The notes below the pieces were generated by a model. It was not told where the DNA came from. It did not search any database and saw nothing but the letters and a program-made list of their open reading frames with translations. A stretch of DNA of 64,000 nucleotides from Nageia nagi (lineage: Eukaryota > Pinophyta), in NCBI GenBank assembly GCA_050084985.1, contig JBITNC010000001.1, forward strand, positions 171,864,001-171,928,000, written 5' to 3'. Shown here piece after piece: positions 11,339 through 22,899 of this stretch (position 1 is its first letter; every line of letters starts with the position of its first letter). Made by a program: the position numbers and the translations under genes.

Positions 11339-12229
11339 TGTCGATATAAAAAATGTAACTTGTTCATATACAAATGAATTTCATTAATATAAATAAAATC
11401 CTATTACATCTCTATGTGATCTCAATTTTACAAGTGAATCGCTAGATTTAGTGTGCCTTTATTGAAGGGATTTTATAAAATTTTGTATTTTGAAGCCTTT
11501 ATGGTTCTTACAGAGTCTCTAACATTTTGTTTGAAGTCATCAATGGTTGTCTTTAGTCATGGGCATCTGCTATGAGTTGCTGGCATTTCTACAACTTTTG
11601 GGAAAACTATAAATGTGTCTTTCCTTATTCTTTCTCTATTGAAGTTCTTGATTCCTAATTGTTTTCTCCTTAATAAACCTTCAATGTTGCATCATTTAGC
11701 ACTTGTGGACCCTACACACATGACAAAATAAGATATCAATCATACATGCTGATATCAAAAACATGAAATACTAGATGAATTGAATATATAAGCATTAAAT
11801 TTTAGTAGTTAACTTCACAAAAATCCTAGATGAATTTCTACAGATTATACTTACTTCATTCCTGAAGGTTGTATTTATATGTTTAAAAATTAGTTGGATC
11901 TTATCTTTTGGAGGTAAAAAACCTAGTCTAAGAGCTCATCCAATTCCAAAATGGCCATGGTATTACACTCAAAGATGTGGGATTTACCATGATTCATCCT
12001 TGATATGAATATTTGAGGGATTAATCACTTAATAGATCACAATTTTATTTTGATTTTGCTAACTACAGAGTCATTGATGTCTTAGGAGTGGACATCAATG
12101 TTTGGTTTAGGTTACCGACAACTGACTGTAGGGCATTGGTATTTTACATTAATTATAATTTTTATAATAGTATTTATTTTTTGTCTTTATTTTGACTTTC
12201 AAAAGAGGGATCATTTTTAGGTATCTACA
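11339..12229 (-). repeat. 3' LTR of the giant gypsy element (891 bp)
   Basis: It aligns along its whole length with 37582-38493. Shared blocks include ATAAAATCCTATTACATCTC and AACTTTTGGGAAAACTATAA. On the minus strand it starts TGTAGATACCTAAAAATGA. A TATA box (minus-strand ATATAAATACA, about 11870-11880) is conserved in the other LTR. Confidence 0.9.
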
Positions 12230-12246
12230 TTTTTCCCTTTTTGAAT
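12230..12246 (-). other. Polypurine tract of the giant gypsy element
   Basis: On the minus strand AAAAAGGGAAAAA runs directly into the LTR start TGTAGATACC. This fixes the element as minus-strand. Confidence 0.85.
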
Positions 12247-12768
12247 TATCCACTAATGAAAGAGAAGGATAATTCAAAAATTTCTTTTATTTTAAAAGTG
12301 GGCATGTACAAGTTTCTTACATTATGTGTTCGACTCTAGGTTGATGTTTTAAATTTATCTAATCTCTTAAATAAGTCAAATTTGATTGGTTGAATCATGA
12401 TTAAATCATGTTCTTATCCTTTACACTTGAAGCATTTTGAAAATAATGATGTTGTGTACCAAATCATCTTTTGTGTTTATCTTTGTACCGTATGCTATTA
12501 TGTGGTAGGTATGTGATGAGACTCTAATTTGTCTCCATATGTCGAAGTGATTATATGATAAGAAGATTATTTTGTGTATATAGTTGATTTGGCTTTTTTG
12601 CTCTTCACCCCAACAATGATGTTACATTATTATCTTACCCAAAATATCATACTATGTTTTTAAGTCATATTCAAATTTTTCAAATTTTGAATCATTCATG
12701 GGATTTAGCCTTTCTAAAGCATGTCACATCAGTTGAGGTGACAAATAAAAAACTTAGTTTATTTTGAT

Positions 12769-12770
<2 letters not shown>

Positions 12771-12844
<74 letters not shown>
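12771..12844. repeat. (CA)37 microsatellite
   Basis: A 74-bp perfect CA run lies in the 3' non-coding region of the giant gypsy element. The poly-Thr-His and poly-Cys-Val open frames across it are artefacts. Confidence 0.97.
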
Positions 12845-12849
<5 letters not shown>

Positions 12850-13513
12850 TATTTTTTTGAATGGTCACCAATATTTTTGGCAAGTTATCAGTGTTCCATT
12901 TAAGTCACCAATGTCTGATTTAAAATCATCAATATTCGAGTCCATAGGTAAATAAAAATAAAAGTGACTTATCCTTTTTGATTTATCACATTCTTCTATT
13001 TTCCATAGCCTTGTTAGATACCCATGCACTTTTCGCCATTTGACCCTTCATATTAACTTCTTATCACTTTATATGGATCAACATGCCACCAATGAGGAGA
13101 CAAGTTAGTAGGATGAGGCCTATCCATTCCAAGATAGGGTCTTAAAAGTCCCTTTTTTAGTTTTTGGTTAAATATGTATTTTTCTAGCTTAAAAATAAAA
13201 ATTAATTCCATAGAATGTTTAATTTAGTGTTTAGATAGTTTTTAACTATTTAGACTTTTAGATTAGGTTATTATTTAAGTTTTTAAAATTTTTCAATTTA
13301 GAAATCCATGATTGTTGGCCAAAGCCAAAGGGTTTCACAATGATTGGCATTTACCCAAAGGATGCTAATGACTTTGCAATTCATTGACATAATCATTGAT
13401 GTTCTAACCCTAAGTTAGAGATGTTTTGACCCTAAGAGTCGATGTCGTACCATTTTTGTTGAGTGACACATGTTTCTTAGTGATGCAAACCATGCATTTC
13501 TTTAGGGTATAGG

Positions 13514-15358
13514 TTTTGGCATTGGACCCTTCATGGATTGCATTCATTGGGACTATACCCTTATTTCATATTTTCTTGAGAGGTGGGAATCTACCACCTC
13601 CATATTTCATCTTCTGATAAGGAGATGATGATTACTATAGAGGAAATTTATCACCTCTACCATTTTTCCATTCATGGTGAGCAAATTCAACATATCATCA
13701 ATTAAGATGATGCTCAGGTTGCCATTTCTTACTTATATGGAGCTAATAGAGTGGCTAGTATTATGTCTGAGATTAGCTTAGGTGGTATTAGATATTATCA
13801 GTTGTATCAAGATGAATAATAGAGGAACATTAAGTTCTCTTATTTGATGGAGCTAATCTAATGTTACACTTTACCTGACACTAGGAATGGTCGATTCCCT
13901 AGTTCTCTCATTTAGTTTATGGCAAATATGATGCAACATGGTAGAGTGTTTACTTGGGCTCCCACCTTGTTAGCTCAATCTTATAGTGAGCTATATTTCT
14001 ACACTTATAGAAAAAGGAAATCTTTTATAGTTATGATCATATTACAAGCATGGGCATATGAGCACATAGCCATTACATGATGTCATAGACTCCTGCATCT
14101 TAGATTTATAGATACAATTTGTTATGCAGTAGGGATTCAAAGATCATGGGAGGACTATTACATTCATCCTATATATGGGATCCATCAAGATGTTAGATAT
14201 TATCATGGAGTGCTTATCAATCTTGCACCTAATCACATCAAGTTTTTTCCTTACTGATGGTACCCAACATGAGATGGAGTGGACGAGGAGCTTGTAGGTA
14301 TCTAACAGACTAGATTTCTCAATGGTTGTTGAATGAAGTTTCTAGAATATTTACAAAGATAGTTTGGTTTAGTTTAGGATGTCCCTCCAGAGCCTATGCA
14401 CTATTAGAGAGAGGGTACCATTCTAGTAGATGTATTAGAGTTCATCGTCTATGCTAAGCCTGATCCTACTAATGATGAAGATGTTAAGGAGGAGATTAAT
14501 GATGATGACATTAAAGTTACTAAGGTTTATGCTACTTGGTGGTTATCAAATATGGATGAGGTTGATGAGGGAAATGAGTGTGACAGAGAGTAGGTGATAT
14601 GGTTGAGGAACCAGGTGGAGATCATGGACCTAATATAGAGATGGCTCAATAAGAGGATATACTTGAGATGGATATTCATGATGAGAAGGATTTTCCTCAT
14701 GGGGAGGTTCCTCAAGAGAAGGAGGGGCCATCCCCTCAAGTTTGGAGTATTGATTCTTTGCTGGGAGAGATCAAGGAGCTCAAGTTTTTACTTAGGAAAT
14801 ATCAATTGGTGTCTGATCATTCTCATTAGGACAACTAGACCTTACAAGATCAGTTAAAGCAACTTTACCACTCTAAGGAGGATCATATCCATTATAGGAC
14901 TGAGCAAGATATGTATCATCATGAGGGGGACCTAGCTAGGGATACTAGTTAGTAGTTACATCAACATATGGGATCTAAAGATTCAGTAGGGGATCAAAGA
15001 AGCATTCATCAACCTTTATCAGGGATATATGAAGATTGAGGGATTACTATATGGCTTGTATGTATTCCTGCATATTACCTAGGTTTAAACTACCCAATTT
15101 CTCCTCCATGTTATATATTTTATTGAATATTCATACTCTTCCTCACCTAGTAGGCAATGATACTCAAGGTGGTCCTAGTACTTAGGGAAAAAGAGGTAGG
15201 ATTTAGGTAGCTTCTAGTAGGAGTGATACAACTATATCTTCTCACCATCGACCTACATATACAAAGATTCAAGCAATTGGCTATGAGAGGAGCTTGGGCA
15301 CTCCATTAATACAAAGAGGACCTAATATTGGTGAGTCCAATAGCCATGGTGGATAGAA
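13514..15358 (+). pseudogene. Decayed antisense ORF resembling a plant mobile domain protein
   Basis: This frame lies on the strand opposite to gag-pol, between integrase and the 3' LTR. It opens around MDCIHWDYTLISYFLERWES (ATG 13533-13535), then after a frameshift KEMMITIEEIYHLYHFSIHG near 13625-13685. These correspond to the domain's ERW..(S/T)..FHL..GEM.ITLEDV pattern. Further on GRVFTWAPTLLAQSYSELYF (about 13955-14010) and LQAWAYEHIAIT (about 14042-14077) match its G..SW...LA.LY..L and LLQ.WA.EHI region. The C-terminal third (14450-15350) is acidic and charged with a possible coiled coil (QLKQLYHSKEDHIHYRTEQD near 14850). Several stops and frameshifts make it a pseudogene. Extra antisense ORFs, some with this domain, are known from Tat-type gypsy elements. 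The cellular relatives take part in transposon silencing, and the element protein's role is unknown. It is truncated at 15359 by a copia LTR; the stretch after 17967 may be its continuation. Confidence 0.68.
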
Positions 15359-15881
15359 TGATGGAATTAAAAGATTTCATGAACTAAGATCACCTTGAAT
15401 CTTCTCCAACAAATCTAATATTCATCATTGTAGCAAAGCAATAATTAATCATATAAAAGATAATATTTTATGTATAGTAGTTCTTCCATCTCTTGATCCA
15501 CTTTGAACCATCCTTTATATTACTTTTTTACAAGATAACTCTCATACAAATTTTGAAGAATTCTTCTGCAAGAATTCTTCTGCAAGAATTCTTCTGCAAG
15601 AATTCTTCAACAAAGCTCCTATAAGTGCATTCCTACAACTCTATAAGATAAGCATTACTATGCTGCATCAAGTTACATAATGAGAGAGGTACCTCTCTAT
15701 TTATAAGAAGAAACCCATCCTTTAACCTTTTTTTTACCCAAAGGTAAGATTAAAGGTGTTTCTATATTTTTTTTATATATTTATTCTCTTAATATTTTAA
15801 GGTATTTAAAGATACTTTAAGCATTAAATGAATTTATATTAAAGAGAAATATTACACAATATTATATTACAATTTTCAATA
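15359..15881 (-). repeat. Copia LTR, complete, minus strand (523 bp)
   Basis: On the minus strand it starts TATTGAAAATTG, directly after a polypurine tract (AAAAGGGAG, 15882-15890), and ends ATTCCATCA, so it is a 3' LTR. A TATA box (minus-strand CTTATAAATAGAG) lies near 15698-15710. A 14-bp unit (AAGAATTCTTCTGC) is repeated about four times at 15556-15610. Confidence 0.82.
15556..15610. repeat. 14-bp tandem repeat inside the LTR
   Basis: AAGAATTCTTCTGC occurs three full times and once partially. Each unit contains the palindrome AGAATTCT. The related LTR at 17541-17967 has only one divergent unit, so the array expanded in this copy. Confidence 0.85.
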
Positions 15882-15969
15882 CTCCCTTTTAATGCAATAT
15901 TAGGTAGAAATTTGAAAAGACAAAGAGAAAGAGTAAGAGAGAGTTCTCCTCCATAAAAATAAAATTAGA

Positions 15970-16182
15970 GATAAGAAATTTTACATCTTTGAGAAAGTAA
16001 TAGAAATGATGGTTCAAAGTGGATGTACTCCCAAGAAATAGAGGAACCACTATTCATGATGTGTTATCTTTTATGTAATTGATTATTACTTTGCTAGAAG
16101 GATGAATGTTAGATTTGTTGGGAAAACTTCAAGATGATCTTGGTTTATGAAATTCTTCAATTCCATCAAGTGATATCAGATT
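15970..16182 (+). repeat. End of a + strand copia LTR with a primer-binding-site remnant
   Basis: From about 15970 to 16168 the sequence is the reverse complement of the right part of the LTR at 15359-15881, ending ATTCCATCA. TGATATCAGATT follows at 16171-16182; it matches 9 of 12 bases of the initiator tRNA-Met primer site (TGGTATCAGAGC), so this was a 5' LTR end. Confidence 0.75.
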
Positions 16183-16731
16183 CATTCTAATGGTAATCTT
16201 CTCAAATTTCTATTTGGTAAGTTTGAAGTAACTTTCTTCAACTTTAAGGTACATCGAACCTCTAAACTTACTTCAATTTTTTATTTGAAACTTCAATGGT
16301 TAGTCTATTTTAATTTCTTATTTTGAAGTTAAAATTTAATATCTATACTAACATGCTTATGTTAGAGTAATTGGCTAAGATCTAACATTTTTATGTTAGT
16401 AACATGTTATTTGTATTTGAAGTTAGATCTAACATATGGTATATGGTTAGAATCTAACATTTTTATGTTAGTAACATGTTATTTGTATTTGAAGTTAGAT
16501 CTAACATATGGGATATGGTTAGAATCTAAGATCTTAAAAAAATAGTGCTTTTAATTTTTTTACTAAGTTACAAGCTTACAAAAGTCTAATTTATGATTTT
16601 TGTAATAAAAGTTCTTTTTTAGCAAGAGAGTTAAAATATTATCTTGCTATATTAACAAAGGTTACAATTTTTTTTTTGTAAAAAGTGAAGTGACAAAGGC
16701 TTGCAATTTTTTTATATATGAAAATTTGATG

Positions 16732-16735
<4 letters not shown>

Positions 16736-16795
<60 letters not shown>
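16736..16795. repeat. (AT)n microsatellite, about 60 bp
   Basis: A nearly perfect AT run lies within the rearranged copia remnant. Confidence 0.95.
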
Positions 16796-16800
<5 letters not shown>

Positions 16801-17540
16801 TTGTTCCTAAAAAAAAGAAAAAAAATTCTTTGTTTTTAATTTTTTTTTAAAAATAGTATTTTATTATTATTTAAAAAAATAGATTTTTTGAATAATAATA
16901 ATTAAAAAAAAATTAAATACATTTTTTTTAAGAAAAAAAAGAGTCATTTTTTAAATTTTAGCATCTTTAATATGAGCTTCTTTTATACTTTTAAAAAAAG
17001 GGGGAATCTTTAATGATTTTAAAAAAAGTAAGGTGGATTTTCTATTTTCTATTTTTAATTTTAGCATCTTTAATATGAGCTCCTTTTATCCTTTTTTTTA
17101 ATAAAAAAAGGGAAATCTTTAATGAGTTAAAAAAGAAAAAGTGGACTTTTTTAATGAGTTACTTTCTTAATTTTAGCATCTTTAATATGAACTCTTTTTA
17201 TCCTTTTTTTAAAAAAAGAGAAATCTTTAATGAGTTTTAAAAAAAAGGTAAGATGAACTTTCTAATTTTTTAATGAGTTAAATTTTAGTCCTAAAGTCTT
17301 TTAAAGTATGGTGCAATTTTTTAATGCAATTTTTAAGTAAAGATTTAAATTATTGATAATTGTCTATTTTTAAGTATGGACTAAATTATAATTTATATGA
17401 ATTTTTTAATATATGAATTTTTTTTTATTTGCTAAATTCTTACCTTAGTGCAAAATTTATTCATTTAAATGCATAATTATTACAAGTATATCAAATTTAA
17501 GATAAAATTAGACTAATTTATCAAGTGAAATAAATTTTTG

Positions 17541-17967
17541 AAAGTAATAATCAATCACACAAAAGATAACACATCATGTATACTGGTTCCTCCATCTCTT
17601 AAGAGTGCATCCACTTTGAACCATCATTTCTATTGCTTTCTCACAAGATAAGTCTCCTACAAATATTCAATAATTCCTCTACAATAATTATTCAACAAAG
17701 CTCCTACAAGAGCATTCCTACAACTCTACAAGAAAAGTATTACCATGCTTCATTTACTTAATGAGAGGGGTACCTCTCTATTTATAAGAAGAAACCCACC
17801 CTTTAACCTTCCTTTTACCCAAGGGTAAAGTTAAAGGTGTTTCCATATTTATTCATATTTTTATATTTATTATTTTAATGCTTTAAGGTATCTAAAGATA
17901 CTTTAATCATAAATTGAATTTATATTAAAGAGAAATATTACACAATATTACATTATAATTTCCAACA
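17541..17967 (-). repeat. Copia LTR, minus strand, lacking its 3' end
   Basis: On the minus strand it starts TGTTGGAAATTATAATG and matches 15359-15881 through the TATA region and GGTTCCTCCATCTCTT. Similarity stops near 17541, about 80 bp before the LTR end expected from the sister copy. Confidence 0.8.
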
Positions 17968-20563
17968 CAAACTAGTGGTCAAGAGGATGCTCCTGATGTT
18001 GGAGGCTTTTAGACTTTTTGATGTTATTTTTATAATTTTATATATTTATGGACTTATATTGATTAATTTGGTGATAAATTATATTTCTTATTATGATGAT
18101 GGTATATTGATATCATAATTGGATGGATATATAGACTATGTGTTGATGATTTTTTAATATACGATGATGTATTTGCTTATATGTTATGGTGTTATGATGA
18201 TTTGTTATTGATGAGTTTTATTTTTATCTACTTTATATACTATTGTGATATTTAATTGATGATAAATTTTTGATTTCTTATATGTGTATGTTTATAAATT
18301 CCTTGGTTGACTTTAATGATGCTCCTATGTGGATGATATGATGATACTAGTTGATGTTATCCTAACTAGTTAGAGTAATAATACTTTCTTTACTATTTTT
18401 ATGGATAGATTATTTCATGTCATATGATGATTATGGATGAATTATGTGATGTTAAAATATTTAAATCCAAGATTTCAATTATTTTGAAAATATTGTAATC
18501 TTATCATTATGTATTTATAATGATTTAAGTAGAATTGGGATAAAATTTTAATTAAGAGAGTACAAAATCAGATATTATCATTTTTTGTTATTAGCTATTT
18601 ATACACATGGTTTTAAACATAAGTAATAGGGTAAAAAATGTATTGGATGGTATGAATAGATTTAGTTGTGAATGTAAACTTATAAAATGGATATGTGCAT
18701 GGTGTAACTATTGAGTATCAAACATAACATCCAACTAATTTACTATATATATAGCAATGAAAATGAGTGGCTAATATGATAAAGAAGTATAATGAATGAA
18801 ATATTCAAACTAATTTCATCAAATAATATTTGTTTATATTTTATCTACTAGGGATGATATAAAATAAAGTTATAATAAATACAAGCTTACTATGAACTCA
18901 TGTGTGTGTAATGGTATTCATTTCCATCTCTAGACACTCTCAAACTTAATGTTTCATGAGCATAAAAATATATAAGCTAATTCATCCTTATGAAATGCAT
19001 AAAGGTATATCATAAAGATTGGACATGTCACCACTCGTAAGGTATACCTCACTGCCATATGAATGTCTATAGCCTCGATAAGGACTTAACCTTAGATCCC
19101 ATTACAACCTTGCTCTACTACCAGTTAGGTATCCATAGCCTTGGTAGAAGATACTGTAATCACCTAAGAATCATGTAATTTATTTTTTGCATCTTTTTTC
19201 TTTTGTAATTTTTTCTTTTTTGAATCTTTTCCCTCTCCTATTCTTTTTTGAAAGATTCTTGGATTTAGAATTAAGCAATTAATAGGATGAATAATCATAT
19301 ATTTTCACTCAAAATTATGCTCAAGTAACATCTTATTTTTTATTTTTTTTGATATTATTTAGATACGAAAAAGTGTAGGAGTTCACAATATCCTCAAATA
19401 CATCAAATTTATATTTAATTATCATCCTACGTTTTAAAAACTTCACAAAACATATTTTGACAAAATTGAATAAGAATATTAATTTCATAAACTAATTTAT
19501 TCGTATATACAATAATATATATAAATAATATGTGGATGGATGTGAAATTCATACATATATATTAGTAAGTTACTAGATCATCATATTTGACACTCAATAA
19601 TCATATGACAATGGAACTCATGCATAAAATATAATGAACACAATAACATGGTATGGGTATATAGGGTAACACACCTAATAGCCAAGATGCTTCAGAAATA
19701 TAATTATATATATATATATATATAATTTTTTATATTTTATAGAATATTTTAATTTTTTTTATTTTTATGATTTTTGTGGGTCTAATCTTCATCTAACTCT
19801 CCATGATTAAATCCATGTCATATGAAAGATTGCAACAATTGACTATGAGAGATGGTATGGAAATGATATTATGTATGAAGGGAATGGTTGATGTACCAAT
19901 GGGTTGGGTGATTTGTAAAAACAAAATAAAAATATAGAATCCTAATAAAAATATATTTTATGATATTATGTGGGTGATGGTGAGTGTGTTGAATGACTCA
20001 TGTGGGTGTAGTGATGGGGGTCCAAGAAATGTAATGAGTCAACATACAAATGGGTTGACACATGCATTGATTAAAATTCTCCATATAAAATCTAGTCTAA
20101 AAAGTAAACAAATGAGGTTTTGGAGAAACTCTTCATCAAGTATATAATAAATGAAATAAGTTTTCCGACATGGTGCATGATTGATTACAATACTCACATA
20201 TAAAAAAACCACCTTAAGTCACTAAATGCTTGATGAGATCTATCAAGAGCACTAAAAATTATTACCATTGAAAGGATTTTATGTTGAATACTATTAGAAA
20301 ATTTATGAAAATAATTGAGATCCATATTTTCTGATGGGGTATGTCTATCTTCATGTGTACTAGAAAATGTACATGGTGAACATGTGGTATGGAGGGAAGA
20401 TAATTCCCAACTGATGGATGACATGTGAAATGGATAAAATATAGGTTGATTGGTAGGTTCAAAAATACAATTAAAATGACTTATGATGTGTATATATTAT
20501 GTGTAAATGCCTACCTGCAATGTTATATTGTAAAATTTAGAAACTATCAAAAAATTATTAAAA

Positions 20564-20565
<2 letters not shown>

Positions 20566-20598
<33 letters not shown>
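20566..20598. repeat. (TA)n microsatellite
   Basis: A 33-bp TA run lies about 160 bp left of the large CT tract. Confidence 0.95.
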
Positions 20599-20600
<2 letters not shown>

Positions 20601-20755
20601 TTTATTTGCATGAATTTGATAACAACACATGCAAAAGATTTCAAGTAATATATATACATGATATATGTACAATATGTACATAATATTTTTGGGATAATTT
20701 TGATGTTTCCTATTTTTTATTTTGATTTGTATTTTTTGCTTTATTTTTGGGTTTT

Positions 20756-21171
<416 letters not shown>

Positions 21172-22899
21172 ATGATGCAAAGCGATTGAAAATTCTTGAG
21201 TGACATCTTCAAATGGATCTTTTATAAATAATCCAATGTCTATGACTCAAAAAGTAATAATATGGGGGTCTTAATTAAAGATGAGTGGAACATCATCCAA
21301 GGATTTATGGTTCAAAACAAATGGGGTATGAAATGAGTGGTGGAGTTATTATTATGGGTGATGGTTCTGGTTTTGGGTTAAACTTTCTAATAACCCTCTT
21401 AGGTGAAGATAAAGCTTCATTATGTATCTCAAAGAGTTTTGTAAAGGATGGTATATATGTAGGATACAACAAAATAGGTGTGGTGGTATTGGTGGTAATG
21501 GAACTTGTGGAATCAAATTTTCAACAACTAAAATGACATCCATACTCTCTATACATATTGGACAATGTTTCACACTTTTTCTTTTGACTTGTTTTCTTTG
21601 ATTAAGTCATTGAGTGATTTGCTTGAATCACACTTTCATATTCATAAGTAATTTACATAATAGTTTTTTCTAAACAATGAACTATAATTAAATATGATTT
21701 CATTATTTGATATGGATGGAATGATATAGGACATTAATTGATCATATATAACTTCATTTAGAGATATTGAATATCCCATAAACTTGAAATTGACATGTTC
21801 AATACAATTTAATAATATTTTAGGTTTATCATAAGGCTAATGCAGATGAAACAAATGAAGTGAATTGATTTCAGACTCTTGTTCCATCCATATTTCTTAT
21901 GCTTCTACTTCAATGACAAACTTTAGATCATTCATCTTTAGTGTCCATACGTTTGATGTAAAATTCTCATAATATTTCATGGCTACCAATTTTTATATTT
22001 CTCTTGCTAAATCAAGGAAATGAGTAATAAGTGTAGAAGGATATTTTAAAAGTAATGTCATGTAAGCATCTCCTTTATATCTATTCATGAAATCTTGATT
22101 AATGTAATGAAATTGAAATTATGTTTATTTTTAAGACTTTTAGTCCTTTTGTTAAAGATTTTATCTTATTTTTGAGAAAAGGAGAAGAAGAAATATTGAA
22201 TTCAAATGAGAAAACCATCAATTAAGATTTTGTTTAATCTTTTCTTATTATCAAGGTTTGGATACAAATGTAAGAGAAAATTCATATATTAATTTAGATG
22301 AAATAAATCTCCTACAAGATGATTTATCCAACTTAAAATTGGATTTATATGTTGTGTATTATGAGATGCAATATCTAAAACCCAATCATTAAAAGTACAA
22401 TCTAGTATGATCCTAGGTGCTATGGTAGGCTAATATAAGCATAACAAATTTATTTTATGCATTTGTTAATGGTAATGCCAAAAGCCTAGAAAATACACAA
22501 CCCTATTATATACTGAGATTGTCTTCTTTAACACATATTTCTCATCCATCATATTTACATGGATAGTTCTTCAAAGCTAAACTCCTTTGTATGTCTGTGG
22601 GTAGTTAAAGAAAGTTTTGAGATCCTTGGAAAGTGAATTGTATCAATTTGGATATATCTCTATCTCCTAAATACCTTGGATTTTTAAACATGGTATTTAT
22701 TGTATCCCTCTTCTTTATGATGATAAGTGAACACTTTTCTCCTCTTTGTTGCCATTTATCCAATTCATTTATTTTTATAAGTTCATTATGTAGTATTTTT
22801 TCTATTTATTTTAGCTATATTTACAATATGCGATAAAAAGTCTTAACTATAGGAAGGATGAAGATGCATGATGTTTATAGGTTCACTCTCTTTGTTTCC

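Larger units (their letters stand above)
15359..17967. mobile_element. Rearranged copia remnant with LTR pieces in both orientations
   Basis: In order this holds a minus-strand LTR (15359-15881), about 85 bases of minus-strand pre-PPT sequence, the end of a + strand LTR with a primer-site remnant (about 15970-16182), AT-rich sequence, and a minus-strand LTR lacking its end (17541-17967). All LTR pieces belong to one family. The outer flanks show no target duplication. No coding domain was recognised inside 16183-17540. That interval is low-complexity A/T with repeated TTTTAGCATCTTTAATATGA phrases (about 16960, 17060 and 17170) and a repeated TCTAACATTTTTATGTTAGT block near 16382 and 16452. 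Confidence 0.7.

Noticed and set aside
12692-12955. Two open frames of 63 codons rich in Thr-His or Cys-Val
   Set aside because: They are translations of the (CA)n microsatellite.
15960-17540. A complete + strand copia element starting at the LTR end near 16168
   Set aside because: Only an LTR end and a poor primer-site match are present; no coding domain follows and the next LTR is in the opposite orientation.
21285-21573. 83- and 73-codon frames on opposite strands
   Set aside because: No motif, no context, and mutual overlap; treated as chance frames in the element's non-coding region.
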